From Variovorax boronicumulans (GTDB taxonomy: Bacteria; Pseudomonadota; Gammaproteobacteria; Burkholderiales; Burkholderiaceae_C), in contig NZ_JARXVG010000010.1 in assembly GCF_029892485.1 (NCBI RefSeq), forward strand, positions 215,932-279,931: a stretch of DNA of 64,000 nt, in the 5' to 3' direction. Shown piece by piece: positions 27,101 through 34,079 of this stretch. A program made the translations under genes and the position numbers. The notes beneath the pieces were generated by a model. The model was not told the DNA's origin. It did no database searches and was given only the letters and a program-made list of their open reading frames with translations. Numbering within the stretch: position 1 is the stretch's first letter; every line of letters begins with the position of its first letter.

Positions 27101-28132
27101 ATCAGCGTCTGCGTCGGCATCAGCGTCTGCGTCGGCATCAGCGTCTGCGTCTGCGTCGGCATCAGCGTCTGCGTCTGCGTCGGCATCTGCGTCAGCATCT
27201 GCGTCAGCGTCGGCATCGGCATCGGCATCGGCATCGGCGTCTGCATCAGCATCAGCATCGGCATCGGCATCGGCATCGGCATCGGCATCGGCATCGGCAT
27301 CGGCATCGGCATCGGCATCGGCATCGGCATCGGCGTCTGCATCGGCATCGGCATCGGCATCTGCATCTGCATCAGCATCAGCATCAGCATCAGCATCAGC
27401 ATCAGCGTCTGCATCGGCGTCTGCATCGGCATCACCGTCCGCATCTGCATCGGCATCTGCATCAGAGTCAGCATCCGCATCGGAGTCCGTCGGGTTCGTG
27501 GGAACCGTCGGCGTGGTCGGGTTGCCCGTGCCCACCAGCAGCGGGAATCCGCTGTCGCTGCCGCCGCCACCGCCGCTCAATGCAGCACCCAGTGCCGCGG
27601 CGCCCAGTGCACCCAGCGCGAATTCGCCCAGGCCGATGCCGCTGCCGCCCGCGAGCTTCTTGGTCACGGCCAGTGCGGCTGCGTCTGCATCGCTGTCGGG
27701 CGGGGTGACCTGCAGGTCACCCGAGGCCACATCCACATTCACTTGTTCGAGGCCGCCGGGCAGCTTGGTCGAGCCGATGGTCGCATCGGTGCCGCCGGTG
27801 AAGACGCCGGCCAGCGGCGCCTTGTTGGAAGCCGAGCCGGGGAACAGGACGTTGGCATGTCCGTCCTGCGGAACGATCACGCGGTCGCCTGCGATCAGGG
27901 TCTGGTTGCCGTCCACCGGGATGCGGACACCGTCGCGCATCACGGCAGTGCCGGGCGTAGCATTGGACAATGTGCCGATGCTGGCCGGCCCGGACGGGGC
28001 GACGGAAGCAGCCGAACTCGCCATGGCAGGACTGCCTAGCGGAGTGACGGTGGCTTGGGCGAGAACCACAGGAGCTGCGCTGGTTGCGGCAAGTCCTTCG
28101 GTCGAATTGGTCGATGCTTGTTGAGCGTTCAT
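24176..28132 (-). CDS. Large low-complexity surface/adhesin-like protein with (Asp-Ala)n and Gly-Leu-Asp repeats
   Basis: This 1318-residue protein has an Ala/Thr-rich N-terminus (1-210) with a BapA-prefix-like segment and a short hydrophobic Gly/Ala stretch, then an Asp-Ala dipeptide tract (about 215-350). Two related modules follow, each a roughly 115-residue domain starting LDPTDG plus a long array of 9-11-residue Gly/Leu/Asp repeats such as GGLLGDDGL (about 475-815 and 940-1220), then a Val/Thr-rich C-terminus. Asp-rich repeats suggest Ca binding, but the RTX GGxGxDxxx pattern is not met. The ATG at 28132 has AGAGG six bases upstream; the longer frame would need TTG at 28201. It is probably exported by the downstream T1SS genes. 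Automated annotation may call it collagen-like. Confidence 0.78.
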   Translation of the reverse strand: MNAQQASTNSTEGLAATSAAPVVLAQATVTPLGSPAMASSAASVAPSGPASIGTLSNATPGTAVMRDGVRIPVDGNQTLIAGDRVIVPQDGHANVLFPGSASNKAPLAGVFTGGTDATIGSTKLPGGLEQVNVDVASGDLQVTPPDSDADAAALAVTKKLAGGSGIGLGEFALGALGAAALGAALSGGGGGSDSGFPLLVGTGNPTTPTVPTNPTDSDADADSDADADADADGDADADADADADADADADADADADADADADADADADADADADADADADADADADADADADADADADADADADADADADADADADADADADADADADADADADADADADADADADADADADHLLDPTDGIVHDVVDAIDDTLGLGGALAPVAPLVDGVTDVVDSVLAPLLGSEFTPNDPNEFDPVDNLVGSITDPLGGTLTPVVDGLLGAGVTDAIFDQLLGQVDYVTDGLHNLLGGDGPLGGLTGGLGLDGLLGEDGVVGGLLDGLLGDSGLIGGLLGEDGLVGGLLGDDGLLGGLIGDDSALGGLLGNVLGDDGLLGGLLGDDGALGGVLGGVLGADGLLGSLLGDGSGLGGLLGDDGLLGGLLGDDGALSNLLGEDGLAGGLLGTDGLLGGLLGEDGLLGGLLGEGGLLGGVLGGDGGLLGGVLGDDGLLGGLLGDDGLVGGLLGEDGLLGGLLGNDGLLGGVLGDDGVLGGLLGDEGIVGGLLGEDGLLGGVLGDDGLVGGLLGGDGLVGGLLGDDGLVGGLLGDDGLAGGLLGGDGIVGGLLGPDGLAGGLLGEDGIVGGLLGDDGLLGGLLGGVLGGIGGNPGTPGGPALLDPTDGIVGGIVSGLNNGVLGDLGLGDLLTPVVGLTDNVTDVVDGLLAPVFGSVFTPNNPNVLDPVDGVVDQVTDGVSGLISPLADQLLGAGTTGALLNAVDTQVDFLTDGVANLLGGVLGDDGLLGGVLGGDGGLLGGVLGDDGLLGGLLGGDGGLLGGVLGGDGGLLGGVLGDDGLLGGLLGGDGGLLGGVLGGDGGLLGGILGDDGLLGGVLGGDGGLLGGVLGDDGLLGGVLGGDGGLLGGVLGDDGLLGGVLGGDGGLLGGILGDDGLLGGVLGGDGGLLGGVLGDDGLLGGVLGGDGGLLGGVLGDGGVLGGVLGGDGGVLGDGGVLGGVLGGDGGLLGGVLGNDGLVGGLLGEDGLVGNLLGNDGLVGSLLGQDGLVGGLLGGVLGSDGPVANILEPISGVASGLTDTVAPIASTVTGTASGALAPVTDILAGATGTVAPVVDTVVNTVDHAVTPLVTEVVTPITSLVDHTLTPVTNVLHGLLG
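24470..25315 (-). repeat. Gly/Leu/Asp repeat array, second block of the adhesin
   Basis: These in-frame tandem repeats of about 27-33 bp encode variants of GGLLGDDGL and GGVLGGDGGLL. The array is highly homogeneous at the DNA level, more so than the first block, which suggests recent expansion or gene conversion. It gives rise to several long but meaningless open frames on the opposite strand. Confidence 0.85.
25690..26700 (-). repeat. Gly/Leu/Asp repeat array, first block of the adhesin
   Basis: This block holds tandem repeats of mainly 27 bp encoding GGLLGxDGL units, with Glu, Asp, Asn and Pro alternating at the charged positions. The units are more diverged than those at 24470-25315. It is separated from the second block by a copy of the LDPTDG domain. 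Confidence 0.85.
27077..27488 (-). repeat. Hexanucleotide microsatellite encoding (Asp-Ala)n
   Basis: This is about 410 bp of near-perfect 6-bp repeats (GCATCG, GCGTCT, GCATCT and GCATCA variants on the plus strand) encoding a long Asp-Ala tract with a few Ser and Gly near its N-terminal end. Length changes by whole hexamers keep the frame, so slippage would tune linker length rather than switch the gene off. All six frames stay open through it, which explains several spurious open frames. Confidence 0.9.
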
Positions 28133-28446
28133 GGCAGCCTCTGTGACAAAAGATGCATGTACAGGGGCAACTTGCGTGCCGCTTTTTGCAAGACGTGCCA
28201 ACGAGGCCTTGCCATCGCTTCAAGTCATTGATTTCTATGAAGAAAATTTTGAAAAACGCCGTCGCGGCCGCACATCGAAACAGCGCGCAACGAGGTCAAT
28301 TCGCGATTCGTTACGTAACGATGTAACGCCCCGTACCCGGAACGCCGCGCGTGTTCCGGGTGTTGCGAAAGCCGGTTCGCGATGGCCTTTTCCAACCACC
28401 GTCTCCACACGCCTCCCACACACTTTTCTTCTTTCTCTATCTATAT
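28133..28446. promoter_or_regulatory. Divergent upstream region of adhesin and DUF1841 genes, with GTAAC motifs
   Basis: This 314-bp non-coding gap includes an AT-rich stretch at about 28228-28256, a plausible promoter for the adhesin. At 28309-28330 lie the palindrome CGTTACGTAACG and a second GTAAC, arranged as TACGTAAC-3-GTAACGCC, almost the same as TACGTAAC-2-GTAACGCC at 946-963 upstream of the Tad pilins. No RNA gene is evident. Confidence 0.45.
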
Positions 28447-28878
28447 ATGTTCAATCCCTCCCAGGAAGACGTGCGCCGCTTTTTCTGCGACGTGTATGCC
28501 AAGCACCGTCAGGGCCTGCCGATGGAAGCGCTCGAGACCATCGCCGCCGGCTGGATCGACGAGCACCCCGAGTACCACGAGGACCTGGCCGATGCCGATG
28601 CCGCGGTGGCGCGCGTGTACGACGGATCGAGCGGCCGCGAGAACCCGTTCCTTCATTTGTCGATGCATCTGTCGATCAGCGAGCAATGCTCCATCGACCA
28701 GCCGCGCGGCATTCGCCAGGCCGTCGAGCTGCTGGCGGCGCGCCGCGGCTCGCTGCTGCATGCGCATCACGAGGCGATGGATTGCCTCGGGCAGATGATG
28801 TGGGAGAGCCAGCGCGCGGGGCGCGCGCCGGACGGCGAAGGCTACGTGGCGTGCGTGCAGCGACGCGCCACGAAATAG
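28447..28878 (+). CDS. DUF1841 family protein
   Basis: This is a 143-residue cytoplasmic protein with the DUF1841 pattern: an N-terminal FNPSQEDVRRFFC block, HPEYH in the middle, NPFLHLSMHLSISEQ and a C-terminal region with HxxHHEAMDCLGQMMWE rich in His and Asp. Function is unknown; the family is conserved in betaproteobacteria. The start at 28447 matches family N-termini although no Shine-Dalgarno sequence is visible in the preceding CTATCTATAT stretch. An upstream in-frame ATG at 28351 would add a non-family leader. The stop is abutted by a 95-bp repeat. Confidence 0.8.
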   Translation: MFNPSQEDVRRFFCDVYAKHRQGLPMEALETIAAGWIDEHPEYHEDLADADAAVARVYDGSSGRENPFLHLSMHLSISEQCSIDQPRGIRQAVELLAARRGSLLHAHHEAMDCLGQMMWESQRAGRAPDGEGYVACVQRRATK

Positions 28879-28973
28879 GCTCGCCCCCAGGCTTCGCGCA
28901 CTTCGTGTCGCTTCTCCTACCCCCTACCGGGGGCAACACCTGTGGCCCGGCAAAGCCGGTTCCGCGGTGTTTC
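28879..28973 (+). repeat. 95-bp dispersed intergenic repeat (copy 1)
   Basis: The whole gap between the DUF1841 stop (28878) and the pcaQ-like stop (28972) is one repeat unit. Its reverse complement is present at 58109-58204 with only scattered differences. It contains a C-run/G-run hairpin around 28920-28934 and a GCCCGGCAAAGCCGG dyad. It sits between the 3' ends of convergent genes; there is no U-tract, so a standard intrinsic terminator is not indicated. Confidence 0.8.
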
Positions 28974-29967
28974 ACGAAGGGGCCTGGGCCTTTCTTTGAG
29001 ATCGCGCGGGCAAGCCGCCCTGCTGCTTCGCGCCTTCGCGCAGCAACGCGGCCATCGCAACGCGCAGCGACGAAGCCTCGGCATCGCTGCGAAGCAGCAG
29101 GCCGACAGGCTCTTCGGTTCCGGTGGTGTCGATGCGCAGGCGCACGAGCCTGCCTTCCGCGAGTTCGCCGCGCGCCGCACCCAGCGGCGTGATCCAGACC
29201 GCATCCGACACCGCCACGAGCGCGCGCGCCACGCCCACGTCGAGCGTCTGCAGCGCATGGCTCGGCAACACCAAGCCGCGCGCCGACAGGAAGCTCTCGG
29301 TGTTGTGGCGCGGGATCGTGCCCTCGCCGTACACCACCAGCGGATAGTCGAGCACCGCCTGCACCGGCGCCGGCTTGAGCGCGAGCGGATGGCCGGCGCG
29401 CACGGCGAACACCAGCGGCTCGGTGTACAGCAGCTCGAAGCTCAGGCCGCCCATCAGGCGCGGATCGCTCATGCGGCCGACCACCAGATCGAGCTCGCCG
29501 GCGCGCAGCTCGTCGAGCAGCACCGCGTTGGCGGCGCTCTTCACCGCGATCTGTGCGGCGGGCCAGTGGTCCCGCAGCCGCGCCAGTGCCGGCGGCAGCA
29601 GCGCCGGTGCCACGCTGGGCAGCGCGCCGATGCGCAGGCGCTCGATGCGGCCGCCGGCCGTCGGCGCCACCGCCTCGGCGCTGGCGTCAAGCGCCTCGAG
29701 CACGCGCAGTGCGTGCGCGAGCAGCTGCTCGCCAACCGGGGTGAGCCCCTGCACGCCACGGCGGCCGGCCTGGCTGCGGTCGACCAGGCGCGTGCCGACG
29801 ATGGTTTCGAGCTCCGACAGCGTCTTCGACACCGCCGGCTGGCTCAGCGCCAGCCGCGAGGCCGCGCGCGCCAGGTGGCGCTCCTGCGCCACGGCGACGA
29901 AGGTGCGCAGATGCCGCAACTGGACGTTGCGCACGAAATCCTGGCGAAGGTCGGCGGGCTTGTTCAA
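28972..29967 (-). CDS. pcaQ: LysR-type regulator, PcaQ-like
   Basis: This 331-residue LTTR has an N-terminal winged HTH (about residues 17-75, with LRHLRTFVAVAQERHLARAASRLALSQPA split across helices) and a C-terminal periplasmic-binding-like effector domain. It is divergently transcribed from pcaHG, 104 bp away, the usual arrangement for PcaQ, which activates protocatechuate genes in response to a pathway intermediate such as beta-carboxy-cis,cis-muconate. The symbol rests on similarity by eye and on this context. I could not find a complete published-type PcaQ dyad in the gap, only a GGTTAT half. Confidence 0.82.
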   Translation of the reverse strand: MNKPADLRQDFVRNVQLRHLRTFVAVAQERHLARAASRLALSQPAVSKTLSELETIVGTRLVDRSQAGRRGVQGLTPVGEQLLAHALRVLEALDASAEAVAPTAGGRIERLRIGALPSVAPALLPPALARLRDHWPAAQIAVKSAANAVLLDELRAGELDLVVGRMSDPRLMGGLSFELLYTEPLVFAVRAGHPLALKPAPVQAVLDYPLVVYGEGTIPRHNTESFLSARGLVLPSHALQTLDVGVARALVAVSDAVWITPLGAARGELAEGRLVRLRIDTTGTEEPVGLLLRSDAEASSLRVAMAALLREGAKQQGGLPARSQRKAQAPS

Positions 29968-30071
29968 TGACTGCTGGTTATGGAAACTGGATCAATCTTC
30001 AATTTACATCATCGAACGGTGCTTCTAAAGTGGCGGCTCGAGAATTGGTCCCACGACCGGAGACAACGCAC

Positions 30072-30797
30072 ATGCCGACCCCCACCAAGGGCAACCTTCC
30101 CACGCTCACCCCGCGCGACTGGGAAGCCCATCCCGCCTACATCTACCCCGGCTACAAGTCCACGGTGAAGCGCGGCCCGCAGAAGCCGCTGATTCCGCTG
30201 AAGGCCTCGCTGGGCGAGTTGCAGCAGCCGGTGTACGGCCACGACAGCATCGGCGAGTTCGACCACGACCTCACCCGCAACGCCCGCCGCAACGGCGAGC
30301 CGCTGGGCGAACGCATGATCCTCACCGGCCAGGTGCTCGACGAGCGCCGCCGTCCGGTGGCCAACACGCTGGTCGAACTCTGGCAGGCCAACGCGGCCGG
30401 ACGCTACGTGCACAAGGTCGACCAGCACGATGCGCCGCTGGACCCCAACTTCCTCGGCGCAGGCCGGTGCCTCACCGACAGCGAAGGCCGCTACCGCTTC
30501 CTGACCATCAAGCCCGGCGCCTATCCGTGGGGCAACCATCCGAACGCCTGGCGCCCGCAGCACATCCACCTGTCGCTGTTCGGCCAGAGCTTTGCGAGCC
30601 GCCTGGTCACGCAGATGTACTTCCCCGGCGACCCGCTGATGCAGTACGACCCGATGATCACCGGCACCCCCGAGCGCTACCGCAACCGGCTGATTGCCGA
30701 CTTCAGCCTCGACATCACCCAGGAGGGCTACGCGCTGGGCTACCAGTTCGACATCGTCCTGCGCGGCGCCGACGAGACGCCGTTCGAGAACCGCTGA
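30072..30797 (+). CDS. pcaH: Protocatechuate 3,4-dioxygenase beta subunit
   Basis: This is the 241-residue catalytic beta subunit of the intradiol dioxygenase that opens protocatechuate to beta-carboxy-cis,cis-muconate. The four non-haem Fe(III) ligands are recognisable: Tyr112 (GRYVHK), Tyr151 (GAYPWG), and His164 and His166 (QHIH), a constant offset from the Pseudomonas putida numbering. The frame extends upstream but the ATG at 30072 has GGAG in good position and matches family N-termini. pcaG follows after 11 bp. Confidence 0.96.
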   Translation: MPTPTKGNLPTLTPRDWEAHPAYIYPGYKSTVKRGPQKPLIPLKASLGELQQPVYGHDSIGEFDHDLTRNARRNGEPLGERMILTGQVLDERRRPVANTLVELWQANAAGRYVHKVDQHDAPLDPNFLGAGRCLTDSEGRYRFLTIKPGAYPWGNHPNAWRPQHIHLSLFGQSFASRLVTQMYFPGDPLMQYDPMITGTPERYRNRLIADFSLDITQEGYALGYQFDIVLRGADETPFENR

Positions 30798-30808
30798 AAG
30801 GATTCCCC

Positions 30809-31420
30809 ATGCCATTGATGACCGCACAGGAAGCCGACTTCGGCCAGACCCCCTCCCAGACCGTGGGCCCCTACTTCGCCTACGGCCTCACCGCCACGCA
30901 GTACGGCTACGACTTCGACCAGCCCTTCGACGCCGTGCTGGCGCTCGACGGTGCCACCGGCCAGCGCATCCGCCTCGAAGGCCGGGTGATCGACGGCGAC
31001 GGCAACCCGATCGGCGATGCGCTGGTCGAGATCAGCCAGGCCGACGGCGAAGGCCGCTACCCGCAGACGCCCGAAGAAGCGCGCGCGCTGGGCTTTCGCG
31101 CCTTCGGCCGCGTGGGCACCGGCACCGATGCGCAGAACCGCTTCGTGTTCCACACCGTCAAGCCCGGCGCCGAATCGCCCGGCGAGGCACCGCACATCAA
31201 TGTGATCGTGCTGATGCGCGGCCTGCTGCTGCATGCGTACACGCGCGTGTACTTCGGCGACGAGGCCGAGGCCAACGCGAAGGACGCGGTGCTTCAGAGC
31301 GTGCCGGCCGAGCGCCGCCACACGCTGATTGCCGAGCGCGTGGAGCAAGGCGGCGCGGTGAGCTACCGCTTCGACATCCGCATGCAGGGCGCGGACGAGA
31401 CGGCGTTCTTCGACGTCTGA
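30809..31420 (+). CDS. pcaG: Protocatechuate 3,4-dioxygenase alpha subunit
   Basis: This 203-residue alpha subunit forms the (alpha-beta-Fe) protomer with PcaH. It shows the family N-terminus TPSQTVGPYFAYGL and the intradiol dioxygenase fold (GDALVEISQADGEGRYPQ, APHINVIVLMRG), but lacks the Tyr/His iron ligands, as expected of the non-catalytic subunit. GAAAGGA precedes the ATG. A strong terminator 25 bp after the stop closes the pcaHG unit, so the rest of the beta-ketoadipate pathway is elsewhere. Confidence 0.95.
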   Translation: MPLMTAQEADFGQTPSQTVGPYFAYGLTATQYGYDFDQPFDAVLALDGATGQRIRLEGRVIDGDGNPIGDALVEISQADGEGRYPQTPEEARALGFRAFGRVGTGTDAQNRFVFHTVKPGAESPGEAPHINVIVLMRGLLLHAYTRVYFGDEAEANAKDAVLQSVPAERRHTLIAERVEQGGAVSYRFDIRMQGADETAFFDV

Positions 31421-31444
31421 TCTGGGCTCAGGGAAATCCCGGCC

Positions 31445-31477
31445 ATAAAAAAACCCGCATCGCGCGGGTTTTTTTAT
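31445..31477. terminator. Bidirectional intrinsic terminator between pcaG and cytochrome c4
   Basis: An A-tract, the stem ACCCGC/GCGGGT around ATCGC, and a T-tract form a symmetric hairpin that can stop transcription from both convergent genes. It lies 25 bp after pcaG and 18 bp from the end of the cytochrome gene. Confidence 0.93.
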
Positions 31478-31494
31478 GGAGAAGCGCGGAGCGC

Positions 31495-32190
31495 CTACTG
31501 TGCCGCGTGATGAATGCGCGACTCGGGCACCGTCTTCAGTTCGCCGGGCACCGAGCTGATGTAGCTGGCCAGCGTCTTGAGCTCGGCGTTGGTGAACTTC
31601 TTGGGTTCGACCTGGCCGGCCATCACCGCGTTCGAGCGGCCGAGGTGGACATTGTTCTTGACGCGGTACGACTTCAGCGCCACGAAGAGGTAGTCGGCAT
31701 GCTGGCCGGCCAGCTTGGGCACGGTGCCGTCGTTCGGGGTGTTGAAGTTGGCGCCGTGGCACTTGGTGCAGCTGTTGTCGGGGCCGTTGCGGCCGACCAG
31801 CGCGGTGATGTTCTCGGGCATGGCTTTGGCCAATGCGGCGGGCGGCGCATCGCCTTCCTTCACGCCCAACTGGCTGTAATACGCGGCCACGTCGGCGATG
31901 TCCTGCTCGGAGAGCGAATCGGCAATGGCGCGCATGGTGGGGTGCTTGCGGTCGCCGCCCTTGTACGCGGTGAGCGCGGAGACGATGTAGGTGGCGCTCT
32001 GGCCAGCGATCATCGGCACCTTGTGGATCTCGGGGAAGCTGGCCTGGTAGCCGATGATGCCGTGGCAGCCCACGCACATCTGAACCTTCTTGGCTCCGTC
32101 CTGGGCCTTGCCAGTGACTTGCTGGGCTTGTGCCGAGAGCGTCACGCAAGCGACAGCAAGGGCAAACATCGTGGTCAACAACTTGTTCAT
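31495..32190 (-). CDS. Dihaem cytochrome c4-type protein
   Basis: This 231-residue periplasmic protein has a signal peptide ending in AQA near residue 22 and two c-type haem sites, CVGCH at 39-43 and CTKCH at 141-145, in two homologous halves with MIAGQ and MAGQ axial-methionine segments. Cytochrome c4 carries electrons to terminal oxidases. The frame extends upstream to 32349 but only the ATG at 32190 gives a signal peptide. It is divergent from the moxR-like gene, with 161 bp between. Confidence 0.93.
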   Translation of the reverse strand: MNKLLTTMFALAVACVTLSAQAQQVTGKAQDGAKKVQMCVGCHGIIGYQASFPEIHKVPMIAGQSATYIVSALTAYKGGDRKHPTMRAIADSLSEQDIADVAAYYSQLGVKEGDAPPAALAKAMPENITALVGRNGPDNSCTKCHGANFNTPNDGTVPKLAGQHADYLFVALKSYRVKNNVHLGRSNAVMAGQVEPKKFTNAELKTLASYISSVPGELKTVPESRIHHAAQ

Positions 32191-32351
32191 TTTGCGCGCA
32201 CAATCTCGTGGAGCTACAGTTTTTCGAATCAACATTCGATTATATGCAGGGGTCTTCCGGAACCCTGTGCAGGCCAACCCTGAGGCTGCACGACGCGCAT
32301 CGAGTGTGTTCTTTTCTCCACCCTGCCTTTCCACTTCGCTTGCGTTCACTC

Positions 32352-33206
32352 ATGAAATTCAAGGGCTCAGACAACTACGTCGCCACTCAGGACCTGATGC
32401 TGGCGGTCAACGCCGCCATCACGCTCAAGCGCCCGCTGCTCGTCAAGGGCGAGCCCGGCACGGGCAAGACCATGCTGGCCGAGGAAGTGGCGCAATCGCT
32501 GGGGCTGCCGCTCCTGCAGTGGCACATCAAGTCGACCACCAAGGCGCAGCAGGGCCTGTATGAATACGACGCGGTGAGCCGCCTGCGCGACTCGCAACTG
32601 TCCGACGTCGACGGCGGCGAGCGCGTCAAGGACATCCAGAACTACATCGTCAAGGGCGTGCTCTGGCAGGCCTTCACGGCCGACGAGCCGGTGGCCCTTC
32701 TCATCGACGAGATCGACAAGGCCGACATCGAATTCCCGAACGACCTGCTGCGCGAAATCGACCGCATGGAGTTCTACTGCTACGAGACGCGCGAACTCAT
32801 CCGCGCCAAGCACCGGCCGGTGGTGTTCATCACATCCAACAACGAGAAGGAGCTGCCCGATGCGTTCCTGCGCCGCTGCTTCTTCCACTACATCAAGTTC
32901 CCCGATGCCGAGACGATGAAGCACATCGTCGCCGTGCACTTCCCGGGCCTCAAGCAAGAGCTGCTCACGGCCGCGATGAAGACCTTCTACGACGTGCGCA
33001 ACCTGCCCGGCCTCAAGAAGAAGCCCTCGACCTCCGAGTTGCTCGACTGGCTCAAGCTGCTGGTGGCCGAAGACATCCCCCTCGAAGCCCTGCAGAGCAA
33101 GGACGACAAGGTCGCCGTGCCGCCGCTGGTGGGCGCGCTGCTCAAGAACGAGCAGGACGTGACGCTCTTCGAGAAGCTGGTCTTCATGCAGCGCAACAAC
33201 CGATGA
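32352..33206 (+). CDS. MoxR-family AAA+ ATPase
   Basis: This 284-residue AAA+ ATPase has Walker A GEPGTGKT at 33-40, Walker B ALLIDEIDKAD near 115-125 and a sensor region VFITSNNEKELPDAFLRRC. MoxR ATPases act as chaperone-like partners of VWA proteins in cofactor or complex maturation. The CoxE-like VWA gene two genes downstream is the likely partner, as in cox and related clusters. The ATG at 32352 fits the family start, and the stop overlaps the next gene by ATGA. Confidence 0.92.
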   Translation: MKFKGSDNYVATQDLMLAVNAAITLKRPLLVKGEPGTGKTMLAEEVAQSLGLPLLQWHIKSTTKAQQGLYEYDAVSRLRDSQLSDVDGGERVKDIQNYIVKGVLWQAFTADEPVALLIDEIDKADIEFPNDLLREIDRMEFYCYETRELIRAKHRPVVFITSNNEKELPDAFLRRCFFHYIKFPDAETMKHIVAVHFPGLKQELLTAAMKTFYDVRNLPGLKKKPSTSELLDWLKLLVAEDIPLEALQSKDDKVAVPPLVGALLKNEQDVTLFEKLVFMQRNNR

Positions 33207-33454
33207 GCGAATCGCCGCGGCCGCATCCGACGAGCCAGCTGCTCAAGCTGGGCGTGGCCCAGGCGGTGATGTTCGTCATCGGTGCGCTGCTCGGCCGCTG
33301 GGTCGGGCTGCTGCTGGGGCTCGACGCCTTCGGCGCCGCGGGCTACGGCAACAAGGAAATCTTCGGCATCCTGCTGATCGGCCTGGGCGGCGGTGGCGGG
33401 GTGCAGATCGCGCGCGCCTGGTATGTGCGCAAGTACGGCAATCCGAGAAGCTGA
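33203..33454 (+). CDS. Small membrane protein, unknown
   Basis: This 83-residue protein has two hydrophobic segments (about 20-42 and 52-72) separated by a Gly-rich stretch, and a basic C-terminus. It overlaps the MoxR gene by ATGA, so it is translationally coupled. I do not recognise a characterised family; it may assist a MoxR/VWA-dependent membrane complex. Confidence 0.7.
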   Translation: MSESPRPHPTSQLLKLGVAQAVMFVIGALLGRWVGLLLGLDAFGAAGYGNKEIFGILLIGLGGGGGVQIARAWYVRKYGNPRS

Positions 33455-33472
33455 AATTCAGGGGTGTGTGAG

Positions 33473-34060
33473 ATGGCGTTTGTCGAACCTGTCACGTTGA
33501 AGGCCCGCGACATCGCGCTGGTGCCGCTGGCGCTGGCCCACGAAGAGGGCCTGCGCGCCGCGGCCGCCGACGGCGAGCTCTGGAAGCTGCGCGTCACCTC
33601 CGTGCCCGAGCCCGAGAACACCCGCGCCTACATCGAGACCGCGCTGAAAACGGCCGATCGCTTCGCCTTCGCGGTGACCGAAGCCGCCACCGGCACGGTG
33701 CTCGGCAGCACCAGCTTCCACGACATCCTGCCCGGCGTGAAGCGCGTCGAAATTGGCTACACCTGGTACGCCGCGCGCTGCCAGCGCACCCACGTCAACA
33801 CCACCTGCAAGCTGCTGATGCTCACGCATGCGTTCGATACGCTCGGCTGCAACGTGGTGGGCTGGCGCACCGACAACTTCAACTTCGCCTCGCAGCGCGC
33901 CATCGAGCGGCTGGGCGCGAAGAAAGACGGCGTGATTCGCGGCCATGCGATGCGCCGCGACGGCACCATCCGCGACACCGTCATGTACAGCCTGCGCGCG
34001 GGCGAATGGCCTGAGGTGAAGGCCCAGCTGCTCTACCTGCTCGACAAGCCGCGCGACTGA
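33473..34060 (+). CDS. GNAT acetyltransferase (RimJ/RimL type)
   Basis: This 195-residue N-acetyltransferase shows the RimJ/RimL-like plan: N-terminal LKARDIALVPLALAHEEGL, motif A-like region with VEIGYTWYAARCQRTHVNTTCKL near residues 95-120, and NFASQRAIERLGA near 145. Family members acetylate protein N-termini or small molecules; the substrate is unknown here. The ATG at 33473 is preferred over an in-frame GTG at 33464. It lies between the MoxR and VWA genes without obvious functional link. Confidence 0.86.
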   Translation: MAFVEPVTLKARDIALVPLALAHEEGLRAAAADGELWKLRVTSVPEPENTRAYIETALKTADRFAFAVTEAATGTVLGSTSFHDILPGVKRVEIGYTWYAARCQRTHVNTTCKLLMLTHAFDTLGCNVVGWRTDNFNFASQRAIERLGAKKDGVIRGHAMRRDGTIRDTVMYSLRAGEWPEVKAQLLYLLDKPRD

Positions 34061-34079
34061 ACCACAAGGAGCGACCTCC

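Noticed and set aside
24437..27488. CRISPR-like array
   Set aside because: The repeats are contiguous and in frame, with no unique spacers and no cas genes nearby.
24191..28124. Several long plus-strand open frames of Pro/Arg-, Ala/Gln- and Ser/Ala-rich composition
   Set aside because: They are translations of the antisense of the adhesin repeats, which keep all frames open. The minus-strand frame has a start, ribosome-binding site and a modular domain plan.
24176..28132. Classic RTX toxin or collagen-like protein
   Set aside because: The units do not fit GGxGxDxxx nonapeptides or strict G-x-y triplets, though automated annotation may say collagen-like.
29968..30071. Complete PcaQ operator between pcaQ and pcaH
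   Set aside because: Only a GGTTAT half-site is visible; I could not find the second half at the expected spacing.
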